Below are positions 15,901-22,983 of a stretch of 33,965 bases of DNA, piece by piece (the first letter of the stretch is position 1; every line of letters begins with the position of its first letter). This DNA is from an uncultured Caryophanales bacterium. GTDB taxonomy: Bacteria; Bacillota_I; Bacilli_A; RF39; UBA660. A program made the translations under genes and the position numbers. Below the pieces are notes generated by a model. The model saw only the letters and a list, made by a program, of their open reading frames with translations, was not told the origin of the DNA and made no database searches. The stretch spans positions 1-33,965 of the forward strand of contig CAMKAT010000013.1 of the NCBI GenBank assembly GCA_946410555.1, in the 5' to 3' direction.

Positions 15901-17028
15901 ATGATTTGTCCAAATTGTGGTAAAGAAAATGTTGAAGGTGCAGTATTTTGCGCTTCCTGTGGTAATAGTTTAAATAATGTTGTTAATAATACGGTTAATA
16001 ATGAAACTACTGATCCAAACACTGTTAAAATATCTGATTTAGCTAGTGTTGATGTTAATGATAATAATGTTAATGTTTCACTTAATAGTGAAAAGATTAA
16101 TGATGTTTTAGATGGAAAAACTAATATTGAACAAAATCCTAATATGATTAGAGATGTTATAGGTATGATTGTTCCAGAAGATAAAGCTAATGAAGTATAT
16201 GATAAATTTAAAGAAGGTTTACAAGCTGAAATGGAAAAAAGTGCAAATAATCCTATTCCTCCACAACCTCCTAAAAAACATATAAGTATTAAAAAGATAT
16301 TTGGTATTTGCTTATTATTATTTATTTTATTATCTATAATTTATAATCTTGTATTTGTTGATAATGTTAATAAAGATGAAAAAACTTCAGATGTAACTAC
16401 AACAACTACAACAACAACTACTAGTACTACAACAACTAAGGCTGTTTCTAATGATTATGATAAAAATGTTGCTTTTTTAATGCCAGTTGAAGATATATTT
16501 AGTGTTAATGGTAGAGGTGTATCAGTTACTGGTTATATAAAAAGAGGTAATGTTAAAGTTAACGACGAAGTTCAACTTATCGGTATTGCTGATACTAAGA
16601 CATTAAAAGTTGTTGAAATAGAAAAAAATAGGGAAAAAGTAGATTCAGCACAAGCTGGAGATCCTGTTTCTATCTTTTTTGAAGGAGTTGATAGGTATGA
16701 TTTTCAAAGAGGTCAAGTTCTTGCTACTCCTAATACTATTGGTGCTCATAAAAAATTTGAAGCTGAAATTCGTTTATTAACTAAAGAGGAAGGTGGAAGA
16801 CATACACCAATATTTACTAATTATCCTCCTCAATTCATTTTCTATAATGTTGAAATTACTGGTGTAATTAAATTACCTGATAATGTAGAAATGGTTAATC
16901 CTGGAGAATCTTGTAAAGTCTCTATTGAATTAGTAGCTTCTTCTGCTATGGAATTAGGAGATGAATTTACAATTACAGAGGGTAATAGAACAGTAGGTAA
17001 AGGTACTATTACAAATATTATTAGTTAG
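15901..17028 (+). CDS. Zinc-ribbon membrane protein carrying EF-Tu domains II and III but no GTPase domain
   Basis: A 375-residue protein: zinc ribbon (CPNCG...CASCG, 3-22), an Asn/Asp-rich linker, a membrane segment (about 129-150) after KKHISIKK, a Thr-only-like tract (about 166-179), then residues 190-375 that align along their length with domains II and III of elongation factor Tu. Hallmarks are FLMPVEDIFSVNGRGVSVTG, AGDPV, RGQVLATP, KFEAE, KEEGGRHTPIF, PPQF, VEMVNPGE and GNRTVGKGT. The EF-Tu G domain (GHVDHGKT, DCPGH, NKCD) is absent, and the sequence upstream is a different protein. Positive charge before the membrane segment predicts that the EF-Tu part is outside. Translation activity is excluded on this topology. 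It could be an adhesin, decoy or structural module; no function is known to me. It has AGAAGGAG before the ATG. Confidence 0.85.
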   Translation: MICPNCGKENVEGAVFCASCGNSLNNVVNNTVNNETTDPNTVKISDLASVDVNDNNVNVSLNSEKINDVLDGKTNIEQNPNMIRDVIGMIVPEDKANEVYDKFKEGLQAEMEKSANNPIPPQPPKKHISIKKIFGICLLLFILLSIIYNLVFVDNVNKDEKTSDVTTTTTTTTTSTTTTKAVSNDYDKNVAFLMPVEDIFSVNGRGVSVTGYIKRGNVKVNDEVQLIGIADTKTLKVVEIEKNREKVDSAQAGDPVSIFFEGVDRYDFQRGQVLATPNTIGAHKKFEAEIRLLTKEEGGRHTPIFTNYPPQFIFYNVEITGVIKLPDNVEMVNPGESCKVSIELVASSAMELGDEFTITEGNRTVGKGTITNIIS

Positions 17029-17030
17029 TT

Positions 17031-17060
17031 AAAGAAATAGAAAAATCTATTTCTTTTTTT
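17031..17060 (+). terminator. Intrinsic terminator after the zinc-ribbon gene group
   Basis: AAAGAAATAGA (17031-17041), loop AAAA, TCTATTTCTTT (17046-17056), then T run. Confidence 0.85.
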
Positions 17061-17128
17061 ACGTTAATTAGTTTAATAAAACTATTAAGTTTTTGTGTTT
17101 GATAGTATAATTGTAGTAGGGTGATAAT

Positions 17129-19405
17129 ATGGCCAAAAGAGGAAGAAGAAAGAAAAAGAATACTATTAGTGCTGATATATTAGGTATTATTTTTATACTT
17201 ATTGGTATTATTGGTTTAGGTGTATTTGGTCCAATTGGTGTTTGGATTAAAGATGCTGCAGTATTTTTCTTTGGTAATTATTTTAATATATTAATAATAG
17301 AATTAATTGTTTTAGGAATGTATATGGTTATTCAAGGTAAACTACCTAATTTCTTAAGTACTAGATTAGTTGGTTTATACTTATTTATTATTTCATTCTT
17401 AATATTTAATAATATTAAATTCTTAGATATGAGTTTAGATTTTCAACATCAATTTGAAAATCTAGTTAATACTTATAATAGTGTTATCTCTAATAGTTTT
17501 ACTGGAATTAGTGAAGTAGGTAGTGGTGCTTTTGGATTTGTAACTTCATATGGATGTGTTAAAGCATTATCAGTTGCAGGTACTTATGCATTACTTGCAG
17601 TATTTATGTTATTTGGAGCTATGTTCTTATTTGATATTAGTATTCCTGATATTGTAAATGCTATTAAAGATTCTTTATCTGAATCTGAAGAAGAAAGAGC
17701 AGAACGTTTAGATAAAAAACGTAAAGCTAAAGAAGAAAAAGAAGAACGCAAGTTAGAAAAGATGAAAGAGAAAGAAGAGAAGCGTTTGAATAAGATGATT
17801 CCTCAAGATGATGAAGATGAGGAAGAAGAAACTGGTGTTATTATTAATTCTGCTGAAGAATTAAAGAAATATCACAGTGGTGCTGATCAAGCAGTTCCTC
17901 AAACTGATGTTGAGGCAGTACCTTTAATTAGTGTTAATTCTAATTATAAACTTCCTGAACTTGATCAAGTATTAAATAAAGTTAGTGGTAAGAAGAATGG
18001 AGAAAATCCTGAAGTATTAAAACAAACTTCTAAGAACTTAGTAGCTGCACTTGCTGACTTCCAAGTTGAAGCTCAAGTAGTAAATATGAATATTGGACCT
18101 ACAGTTACTCAATTTGAGTTACATGTTAAAAATGGTACTAAGATTTCTAAAATTACAGGACTTTCTAAAGAAATAGCTTTAGCTTTAGGTGCTAAGGATG
18201 TCAGAATTGAAGCTCCAATTCCTGGTAAGACTTCTGTAGGTATTGAAATACCTAATAGAAATCCAGTTGGTGTTCCAATCAGAGAAGTAATTGAAAGACG
18301 TAGAAAAGAAATGATTGATCCTGGAATGAAACTTCCTGTTTCTCTAGGTAAAGATATTAATGGTGTTCCAATGATATTTGACTTATCAAAAACACCACAC
18401 TTATTAGTTGCTGGTTCTACTGGTTCAGGTAAATCAGTTTGTATTAACTCATTTATTGCTAGTATCTTAATTAATAAGAGACCAGATGAAGCTAAACTTA
18501 TCTTAGTAGACCCTAAGAAAGTTGAGTTATCTAACTATAATGGAATTCCTCACTTAGAATGTCCAGTTGTAACTGATCCTAAGAAAGCTTCAGTTGCATT
18601 ACAAAATGTTGTTAAGGAAATGGAAAGACGTTATGGTGAATTTGAAAACGAAAAAGTTAAGAATATAACTGGTTATAATGAAAAGATGGAAAGATTAGAT
18701 AAATCTAATCCAGAAGAACATCATAATAAAATGCCTTATTGGTTAGTTATTATTGATGAGTTGGCTGACTTAATGTTAGTTGCTTCAAAAGAAGTTGAAG
18801 ATTCTATCATGAGAATTACTCAAATGGCTCGTGCTGCAGGTATTCATTTAATTGTTGCAACACAAAGACCATCAACTGATGTAATCACTGGTGTCGTTAA
18901 AGCTAACATTCCATCACGTATCTCATTTGCAGTTGCATCACAAATTGACTCAAGAACAATTCTAGATTGTGGTGGTGCTGAAAAGTTACTTGGTAAAGGT
19001 GATATGTTATTTAAACCTATGGGTCAAAATAATCCTACTCGTATTCAAGGTAACTTCATTAGTGATGATGAAATTGAAAATGTTATTGCTTATGTTTCTA
19101 AACAACAAACAGCTCAATACAATACTTCATTAACTGAAGCTGCTCCAAGTTCAAGTGGAGGAGCTGGTGGAAGTGCTGCTGGTGGAGAAGATGATGATCC
19201 ACTATATAATGAAATAGTTGATTATTGTATTCAAACTGGTAAGGTTAGTGCATCACTACTTCAAAGAAAATTCAGACTTGGATATAATAGAGCAGCCAGA
19301 ATTGTTGATATCTTAGAAGAAAGAGGAATTATTGGACCACAAAATGGATCTAAACCTCGTGAAGTATTAATTAAGATGAAACATGATGATGGAGAAGAAG
19401 AATAG
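17129..19405 (+). CDS. ftsK: DNA translocase FtsK/SpoIIIE
   Basis: A 758-residue translocase that pumps chromosomal DNA at the division septum. It has four N-terminal membrane segments (about 15-180), a Lys/Glu coiled linker (about 190-235), an alpha-beta motor with Walker A GSTGSGKS (429-436) and Walker B VIIDELADL (D543, E544), a RITQMARAAGIHLIVATQRP block, and a C-terminal winged-helix gamma domain (about 690-750) that reads polar DNA sequences. A Gly/Ser/Ala-rich spacer (about 672-690) precedes gamma. Length and domain order are normal for Firmicutes. GTAGGGTGAT precedes the ATG and TATAAT at 17106-17111 is the likely -10. It is a single-gene unit. Confidence 0.95.
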   Translation: MAKRGRRKKKNTISADILGIIFILIGIIGLGVFGPIGVWIKDAAVFFFGNYFNILIIELIVLGMYMVIQGKLPNFLSTRLVGLYLFIISFLIFNNIKFLDMSLDFQHQFENLVNTYNSVISNSFTGISEVGSGAFGFVTSYGCVKALSVAGTYALLAVFMLFGAMFLFDISIPDIVNAIKDSLSESEEERAERLDKKRKAKEEKEERKLEKMKEKEEKRLNKMIPQDDEDEEEETGVIINSAEELKKYHSGADQAVPQTDVEAVPLISVNSNYKLPELDQVLNKVSGKKNGENPEVLKQTSKNLVAALADFQVEAQVVNMNIGPTVTQFELHVKNGTKISKITGLSKEIALALGAKDVRIEAPIPGKTSVGIEIPNRNPVGVPIREVIERRRKEMIDPGMKLPVSLGKDINGVPMIFDLSKTPHLLVAGSTGSGKSVCINSFIASILINKRPDEAKLILVDPKKVELSNYNGIPHLECPVVTDPKKASVALQNVVKEMERRYGEFENEKVKNITGYNEKMERLDKSNPEEHHNKMPYWLVIIDELADLMLVASKEVEDSIMRITQMARAAGIHLIVATQRPSTDVITGVVKANIPSRISFAVASQIDSRTILDCGGAEKLLGKGDMLFKPMGQNNPTRIQGNFISDDEIENVIAYVSKQQTAQYNTSLTEAAPSSSGGAGGSAAGGEDDDPLYNEIVDYCIQTGKVSASLLQRKFRLGYNRAARIVDILEERGIIGPQNGSKPREVLIKMKHDDGEEE

Positions 19406-19430
19406 AAATACGCATGTGTTTCTATTTTTT
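19401..19430 (+). terminator. Intrinsic terminator of ftsK
   Basis: AATAGAAA (19401-19408) pairs with TTTCTATT (19419-19426), followed by TTTT. It begins inside the last codons. Confidence 0.8.
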
Positions 19431-19494
19431 GTTGAAAAAGTAAAAAAATATGTGTAAAATATGTGATATATGTTGTTTCTCTAAAGTGGGTTAT

Positions 19495-19523
19495 TTGACG
19501 GTATCTGTATTAGATGCTATAAT
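19495..19523 (+). promoter_or_regulatory. Strong promoter of the 19557-19982 gene
   Basis: TTGACG (19495-19500), a 17-nt spacer, and TATAAT (19518-19523) preceded by TGC, an extended -10. This is one of the best promoter matches in the window. Confidence 0.85.
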
Positions 19524-19556
19524 TTATATGTAATTAGGGAATAAGGGGGACGTTTT

Positions 19557-19982
19557 ATGAAAGGATTTATTCTAGATTACATCAATGAAAATGAGTTCCG
19601 TAAGTTGGAAAGAGCATTAAAGAAATATAACATGCTTGCATACAAGAAGTTAAATTTCGATTACTATCCATCTTTACGTAGTGGTAAGTTCCTTGGCGAA
19701 TTAGTTTCATCTGATTCTGTAAATAAAACAGACACTTATGAACTAAGATTACCTAGTGATACGTTGTTCACTCAAGTTCATGGTGAAGTTAAGTTAAAAT
19801 ATATTGTTTATAAAGAACAAAATGTTGTTATGCTAGAGACTATTATGCCTACTGCTATCTTACTTGAAGGTCATGTAGCAGAACTTTCTACATATAAAGG
19901 TGTAATGATTTCTAAACAAAATGCTGAAAAAGATAAATTTATGATAAATCTATTTAGTGCATTAGATAATGATAAGAAGTAG
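19557..19982 (+). CDS. Hypothetical protein, 141 aa, with a strong promoter
   Basis: I do not recognise the family. The product is soluble, with no signal or membrane segment. The N-terminal third is helical and Lys/Arg-rich (NEFRKLERALKKYNMLAYKK). The centre is a probable beta domain with alternating hydrophobics (VKLKYIVYKEQNVVMLETIM), and the C-terminus is helical. Its expression signals stand out: a near-consensus extended promoter and AAGGGGG ribosome site suggest abundant synthesis. It stands alone between the ftsK terminator and its own. Confidence 0.75.
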   Translation: MKGFILDYINENEFRKLERALKKYNMLAYKKLNFDYYPSLRSGKFLGELVSSDSVNKTDTYELRLPSDTLFTQVHGEVKLKYIVYKEQNVVMLETIMPTAILLEGHVAELSTYKGVMISKQNAEKDKFMINLFSALDNDKK

Positions 19983-20000
19983 GAGACTACTTCTTTTTTT
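19974..20000 (+). terminator. Intrinsic terminator of the 19557-19982 gene
   Basis: AAGAAGTAG (19974-19982), loop GAGA, CTACTTCTT (19987-19995), then T run. The left arm includes the stop codon. Confidence 0.85.
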
Positions 20001-20051
20001 GTATAGTAGTGTAAAATTTGTTGTTTGTTTATTAATCTTATAATTCATAAT

Positions 20052-20060
20052 TGTTATAAT
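20052..20060 (+). promoter_or_regulatory. Extended -10 promoter of the 20082-20432 gene
   Basis: TGT plus TATAAT (20052-20060), 21 nt before the ATG. The -35 region is poor. Confidence 0.6.
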
Positions 20061-20081
20061 AGTATCTCGGAGGTAATTATT

Positions 20082-20432
20082 ATGATAAACAACAAAGAAA
20101 TACAAAAGAATGAAATAATAAATGGAGTTACTGTCGTATATGGAAACTATGAAGTAACTGATGATCCTCAAAAAAATAAGTATTTATATTTAAATTCAAT
20201 AAAATTTTATGATTCAAATGGAAATGAATTTTATGCAAATTTTGATGATATAAATGAAGCATATTATGAAATGTGCTATTTAATTGAAAGAGGAGTTACT
20301 TCTGTCATAGGTCCTAAAGCACCTGTGAAAGATTATGATTTAGGTGAAATATCAGTTAATTATCATCAAGATGGAGTAGGTTTATATATTATTAAAGAAA
20401 AACAAAAAAGACTAGCTAAAGAAAAACACTAG
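20082..20432 (+). CDS. Hypothetical protein, 116 aa
   Basis: The start is ATG 20082 behind CGGAGGT (20069-20075); extending to 20025 would cross the -10 element. The product is soluble and of unknown family. Its middle (YLYLNSIKFYDSNGNEFYANF) reads as beta strands with a turn, followed by a helix (INEAYYEMCYLIERGV) and a Lys-rich C-terminal helix. It is monocistronic and convergent with the nucleotidyltransferase gene; their ends overlap by four bases at 20429-20432. Confidence 0.72.
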   Translation: MINNKEIQKNEIINGVTVVYGNYEVTDDPQKNKYLYLNSIKFYDSNGNEFYANFDDINEAYYEMCYLIERGVTSVIGPKAPVKDYDLGEISVNYHQDGVGLYIIKEKQKRLAKEKH

Positions 20433-20440
20433 TCTTTTTG
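20403..20440. terminator. Bidirectional terminator between convergent genes
   Basis: CAAAAAAGACTAG (20403-20415) pairs with CTAGTCTTTTTG (20429-20440). The stem is made from the coding ends of both genes. Confidence 0.7.
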
Positions 20441-20950
20441 TTTAAATTCTTTTTCGAATTTAATTAATTTTTTAATTCTTCCATTATCTATATTATTATT
20501 TGGATTTATTTCTTTTATTCCATTTTTTATAAAATCATCAAATGTTAATGAGATTAATGATTTATTTGATAAATCATAAAATAATCCATCTACATTATAT
20601 TGAATTGCTGAAAATAAATCATCACTTAGCCATAGATCTATTTCTAGACCATTATATTTAAGTTTAAATCCACCAAATTTATTTAAAGTGTATTCAATAT
20701 TTAATTTATCTATTATTGATTTTATAAAATCTAAGTTTTCATTACCTAACACTACGATATCTAAATCTTTTGGATAGTTAGCATTTATTAAATCTCTAAT
20801 ACAACCACCTAAAAGGTAAGTTGGACATAATTGTCCTATTATATATGCTGGTTTAAAATGATTAGTTATATAGTTTTCTAATCTCATTTGTAAAGATAAG
20901 TCATAATTGAATTCTTCATTTAATTCATTATATTTAATAGGTATAATCAT
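20429..20950 (-). CDS. Stand-alone nucleotidyltransferase (poly(A)-polymerase/CCA-enzyme head-like)
   Basis: A 173-residue protein with the signature of the class II poly(A) polymerase/CCA-adding head domain: LLGGCIRD (G48, G49, R52, D53) followed by D62-x-D64 in KDLDIVV, the likely metal-binding pair. A later GGFKLKYNGLEIDLW supplies the third strand acidic residue. Full CCA enzymes and poly(A) polymerases are 380-450 residues with helical neck and tail RNA-binding domains, which are missing here. It is therefore probably not the cell's CCA enzyme, and both tRNA genes nearby already encode CCA. The substrate is unknown. Confidence 0.75.
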   Translation of the reverse strand: MIIPIKYNELNEEFNYDLSLQMRLENYITNHFKPAYIIGQLCPTYLLGGCIRDLINANYPKDLDIVVLGNENLDFIKSIIDKLNIEYTLNKFGGFKLKYNGLEIDLWLSDDLFSAIQYNVDGLFYDLSNKSLISLTFDDFIKNGIKEINPNNNIDNGRIKKLIKFEKEFKQKD

Positions 20951-20988
20951 AATAGCCTCACTTATTTGGTTATTATACTTTTATACAA

Positions 20989-21019
20989 ATAAAAAAACAA
21001 TATCTATTTGATATTGTTT
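20989..21019 (-). terminator. Terminator of the tRNA transcript
   Basis: CAATATC (20998-21004) and GATATTG (21010-21016) with a 5-nt loop. On the minus strand the hairpin is followed by a run of seven T, placed just downstream of tRNA-Leu. Confidence 0.8.
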
Positions 21020-21030
21020 TATTTACTTAA

Positions 21031-21115
21031 TGGTGCGGGTAACAGGAGTTGAACCTGCACGGAGTAATCCACTAGATCCTAAGTCTAGCGCGTCTGCCAA
21101 TTTCGCCATACCCGC
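21031..21115 (-). tRNA. tRNA-Leu (anticodon TAG)
   Basis: On the minus strand the acceptor stem is GCGGGTA with TACCCGC, discriminator A and encoded CCA (21031-21033). The anticodon stem is CTAGA with TCTAG around loop CTTAGGA, giving anticodon TAG (reads CUA). A long variable arm follows, as expected for a class II tRNA. It lies 3 nt downstream of the CAT tRNA in the same transcript. Confidence 0.95.
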
Positions 21116-21118
21116 AGA

Positions 21119-21195
21119 TGGTGGATCTTGTAGGACTCGAACCTACGACCGCCCGGTTATGAGCCGGATGCTCTAACCAACTGAGCTAAAGATCC
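21119..21195 (-). tRNA. tRNA with anticodon CAT (elongator Met or lysidine-modified Ile)
   Basis: On the minus strand the acceptor stem is GGATCTT with AAGATCC, discriminator A and encoded CCA. D stem GCTC/GAGC, anticodon stem TCCGG with CCGGG, loop CTCATAA, and T loop GTTCGAGTC are present. The G1-C72 pair and the lack of three G-C pairs below the anticodon argue against initiator tRNA. The sequence cannot firmly separate elongator Met from tRNA-Ile2, whose C34 is modified to lysidine; the loop and body favour neither strongly. Confidence 0.93.
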
Positions 21196-21206
21196 ATGAC
21201 TACTTA

Positions 21207-21235
21207 AATATAACATAATTATTATGGTGGTGCAA
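21207..21235 (-). promoter_or_regulatory. Promoter of the two tRNA genes
   Basis: On the minus strand: TTGCAC (21235-21230), a 17-nt spacer ending TGT, and TATATT (21212-21207). It is the only good promoter upstream of the tRNA pair. Confidence 0.75.
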
Positions 21236-21265
21236 TAAAAACTTTATGTTTTTGATCTAAAAATC

Positions 21266-21279
21266 CCTTATATATAAGG
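21266..21279. repeat. 14-bp perfect palindrome upstream of the adhesin promoter
   Basis: CCTTATATATAAGG is identical on both strands. It lies between the divergent tRNA and adhesin promoters, 24 nt upstream of the adhesin -35. It could be an operator; a chance A+T palindrome is less likely given the GG/CC ends. Confidence 0.45.
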
Positions 21280-21302
21280 ATTGACGAGCACTATATAAAA
21301 AT

Positions 21303-21330
21303 TTGCATTTTTTTAAAAAAGTGCTATAAT
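21303..21330 (+). promoter_or_regulatory. Promoter of the adhesin-sortase operon
   Basis: TTGCAT (21303-21308), a 16-nt spacer, and TATAAT (21325-21330) with TGC before it. AGCACT (21287-21292) and AGTGCT (21320-21325) form an inverted repeat that flanks the -35 and touches the -10, a possible operator arrangement. Confidence 0.7.
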
Positions 21331-21357
21331 AGGACGCATCTCAAGGGGGAATATGTT

Positions 21358-22983
21358 ATGAAGAGAGTAAAATCAATATTATTTGCAATCTTAATTGCAT
21401 TTATAATTGGATTTGCTGGATTAGGATCAGTATTTGCTGCTACTAGTTTACCAAACTCAATTAAAACTGCTGACTTAACTGGAAACGGTAAGTATAAGAC
21501 AGTTAACTACATCATTGGTACTGCACAAGATGGTAAAAAGTACACTTATCCAATCGTAGTTAAAAAAGCTACAAATGGAAAATATGTATATTGTATGGAA
21601 TTAGATGCTACTTACAGATATAATGCAGATTATAAGAAAACTGGTAAAGTAGACGATGGTTTCATCTACATCATTGAATCAAACATTAATACTGGAGATT
21701 CTGAAAAGGATTTCTACATCAAACAATTAGCTGTTTGGTATTATATGGACTATGTTAATGGTAATAACAATAACTTAGAACCAAATTTAAAAAATTACAT
21801 TATTTATCATTCAAAAGATAGTAATAGAGAAAATTATGATGTTTGTAAAAAAGTAATTGATCTATTAAATGGAGCAATTAACTATAAACAAGCAAATGCA
21901 TCTATCGACTTAGTTGATGGACAAGTTACTTTCTCAATTGTTGATGGATACTATGTATCTTCAGAAATAGTTGTTAATAGTAACAATGTTAAAAATATTA
22001 AGTATTCTTTAACTAATACTCCAAAAGGATCTCAAGTAGTTAAGAGTACAAATGGTGTTAAAGTTAAAATACCTACTTCTGCTATTAAAGCTGGAGAAAA
22101 ATTAACATTTAGCTTAAATGTAAAAGCTGAAGGTGAAAACAAAGCAGCTTATTACTATTTTGCTAATTCAAAATTACAAAAATTACTTTACAGTGAAGTT
22201 GAAACTACTTCAACAAATGTAAGTGATGAATTAAAAATGACAATTGCTAACGTTGATTACACAATCAATATTAGTAAAACTGATGTAACTCAATCTAAAG
22301 AAGTAGAAGGAGCTACATTAGAAGTTAAGAATGAAAAGGGAACATTAATTGAAAAATGGGTATCTACAAAAGAAACTCATAAGATTACATTAAAACCAGG
22401 TAAATATTCATTAACTGAAACTATTGCACCTGCTGGATATAAATTATCAAAAACAACAATCGAATTTATGATTGATGTTACTGGTACAATTTATGTTAAA
22501 GACCAAAATGGTGTATACAACAAAGTTGATCATGTAGTTATGATTAATGAATTAGAAGATTCAGTTTCAATCGCTAAATTAGATAGTGAAACTGGAAAAC
22601 AAGTAGCTGGTGCTAAATTAGTCATTAAAGATTCTAATGGTTATGTAGTATCAGAATTTACTACTACTGATAAAATGTATTCATTACAATTAAAGAGTGG
22701 AGTTTATACTTTATATGAAGTTGAAGCTCCTGCTGGTTATGAATTAAGTAAAGATGTTGTAACATTCAAATTATTAGATGATGGTACAGTTCAAGTACTT
22801 AATGGTAATGGTAAATACGAAGATGTAGTTTACGTTACATTCTACAATAAGAAAAAACCAGAAGAAAGAAAAGAAGTAGAAGTTCCTGCAACAGGTAAAA
22901 ACGCAACATTATTATTAATAAGTGGTCTTGCATTACTAATTGGTGGAGCATTCTATGCTAAGAAATCTATCAAAGAATGCTAA
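21358..22983 (+). CDS. Sortase-anchored adhesin/pilin with thioester domain and two SpaA-type isopeptide domains
   Basis: A 541-residue surface protein. A signal peptide (1-28, ending VFAA) leads into an N-terminal thioester-type domain. There C79 (VYCMELD) and Q123 (KQLAVWYYMD) match the Cys-Gln pair that forms an internal thioester for covalent host binding; the usual TQ is KQ here. Two SpaA/Cna-B domains follow, each with Lys, Glu and Asn in isopeptide positions: K307, E354 (TETIAPAGY), N397; and K407, E454 (YEVEAPAGY), N497. The C-terminus has sorting signal VPATG (509-513), a hydrophobic segment and a Lys-containing tail. The next gene encodes a sortase, its likely anchoring enzyme. CAAGGGGG provides the ribosome site. 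The bond assignments are by motif position. Confidence 0.9.
   Translation: MKRVKSILFAILIAFIIGFAGLGSVFAATSLPNSIKTADLTGNGKYKTVNYIIGTAQDGKKYTYPIVVKKATNGKYVYCMELDATYRYNADYKKTGKVDDGFIYIIESNINTGDSEKDFYIKQLAVWYYMDYVNGNNNNLEPNLKNYIIYHSKDSNRENYDVCKKVIDLLNGAINYKQANASIDLVDGQVTFSIVDGYYVSSEIVVNSNNVKNIKYSLTNTPKGSQVVKSTNGVKVKIPTSAIKAGEKLTFSLNVKAEGENKAAYYYFANSKLQKLLYSEVETTSTNVSDELKMTIANVDYTINISKTDVTQSKEVEGATLEVKNEKGTLIEKWVSTKETHKITLKPGKYSLTETIAPAGYKLSKTTIEFMIDVTGTIYVKDQNGVYNKVDHVVMINELEDSVSIAKLDSETGKQVAGAKLVIKDSNGYVVSEFTTTDKMYSLQLKSGVYTLYEVEAPAGYELSKDVVTFKLLDDGTVQVLNGNGKYEDVVYVTFYNKKKPEERKEVEVPATGKNATLLLISGLALLIGGAFYAKKSIKEC

Noticed and set aside
19483-19490. AAAGTGGG, identical to an MraZ box unit
   Set aside because: Only a single copy is present, and the downstream protein is not MraZ nor are cell-wall (dcw) genes adjacent.
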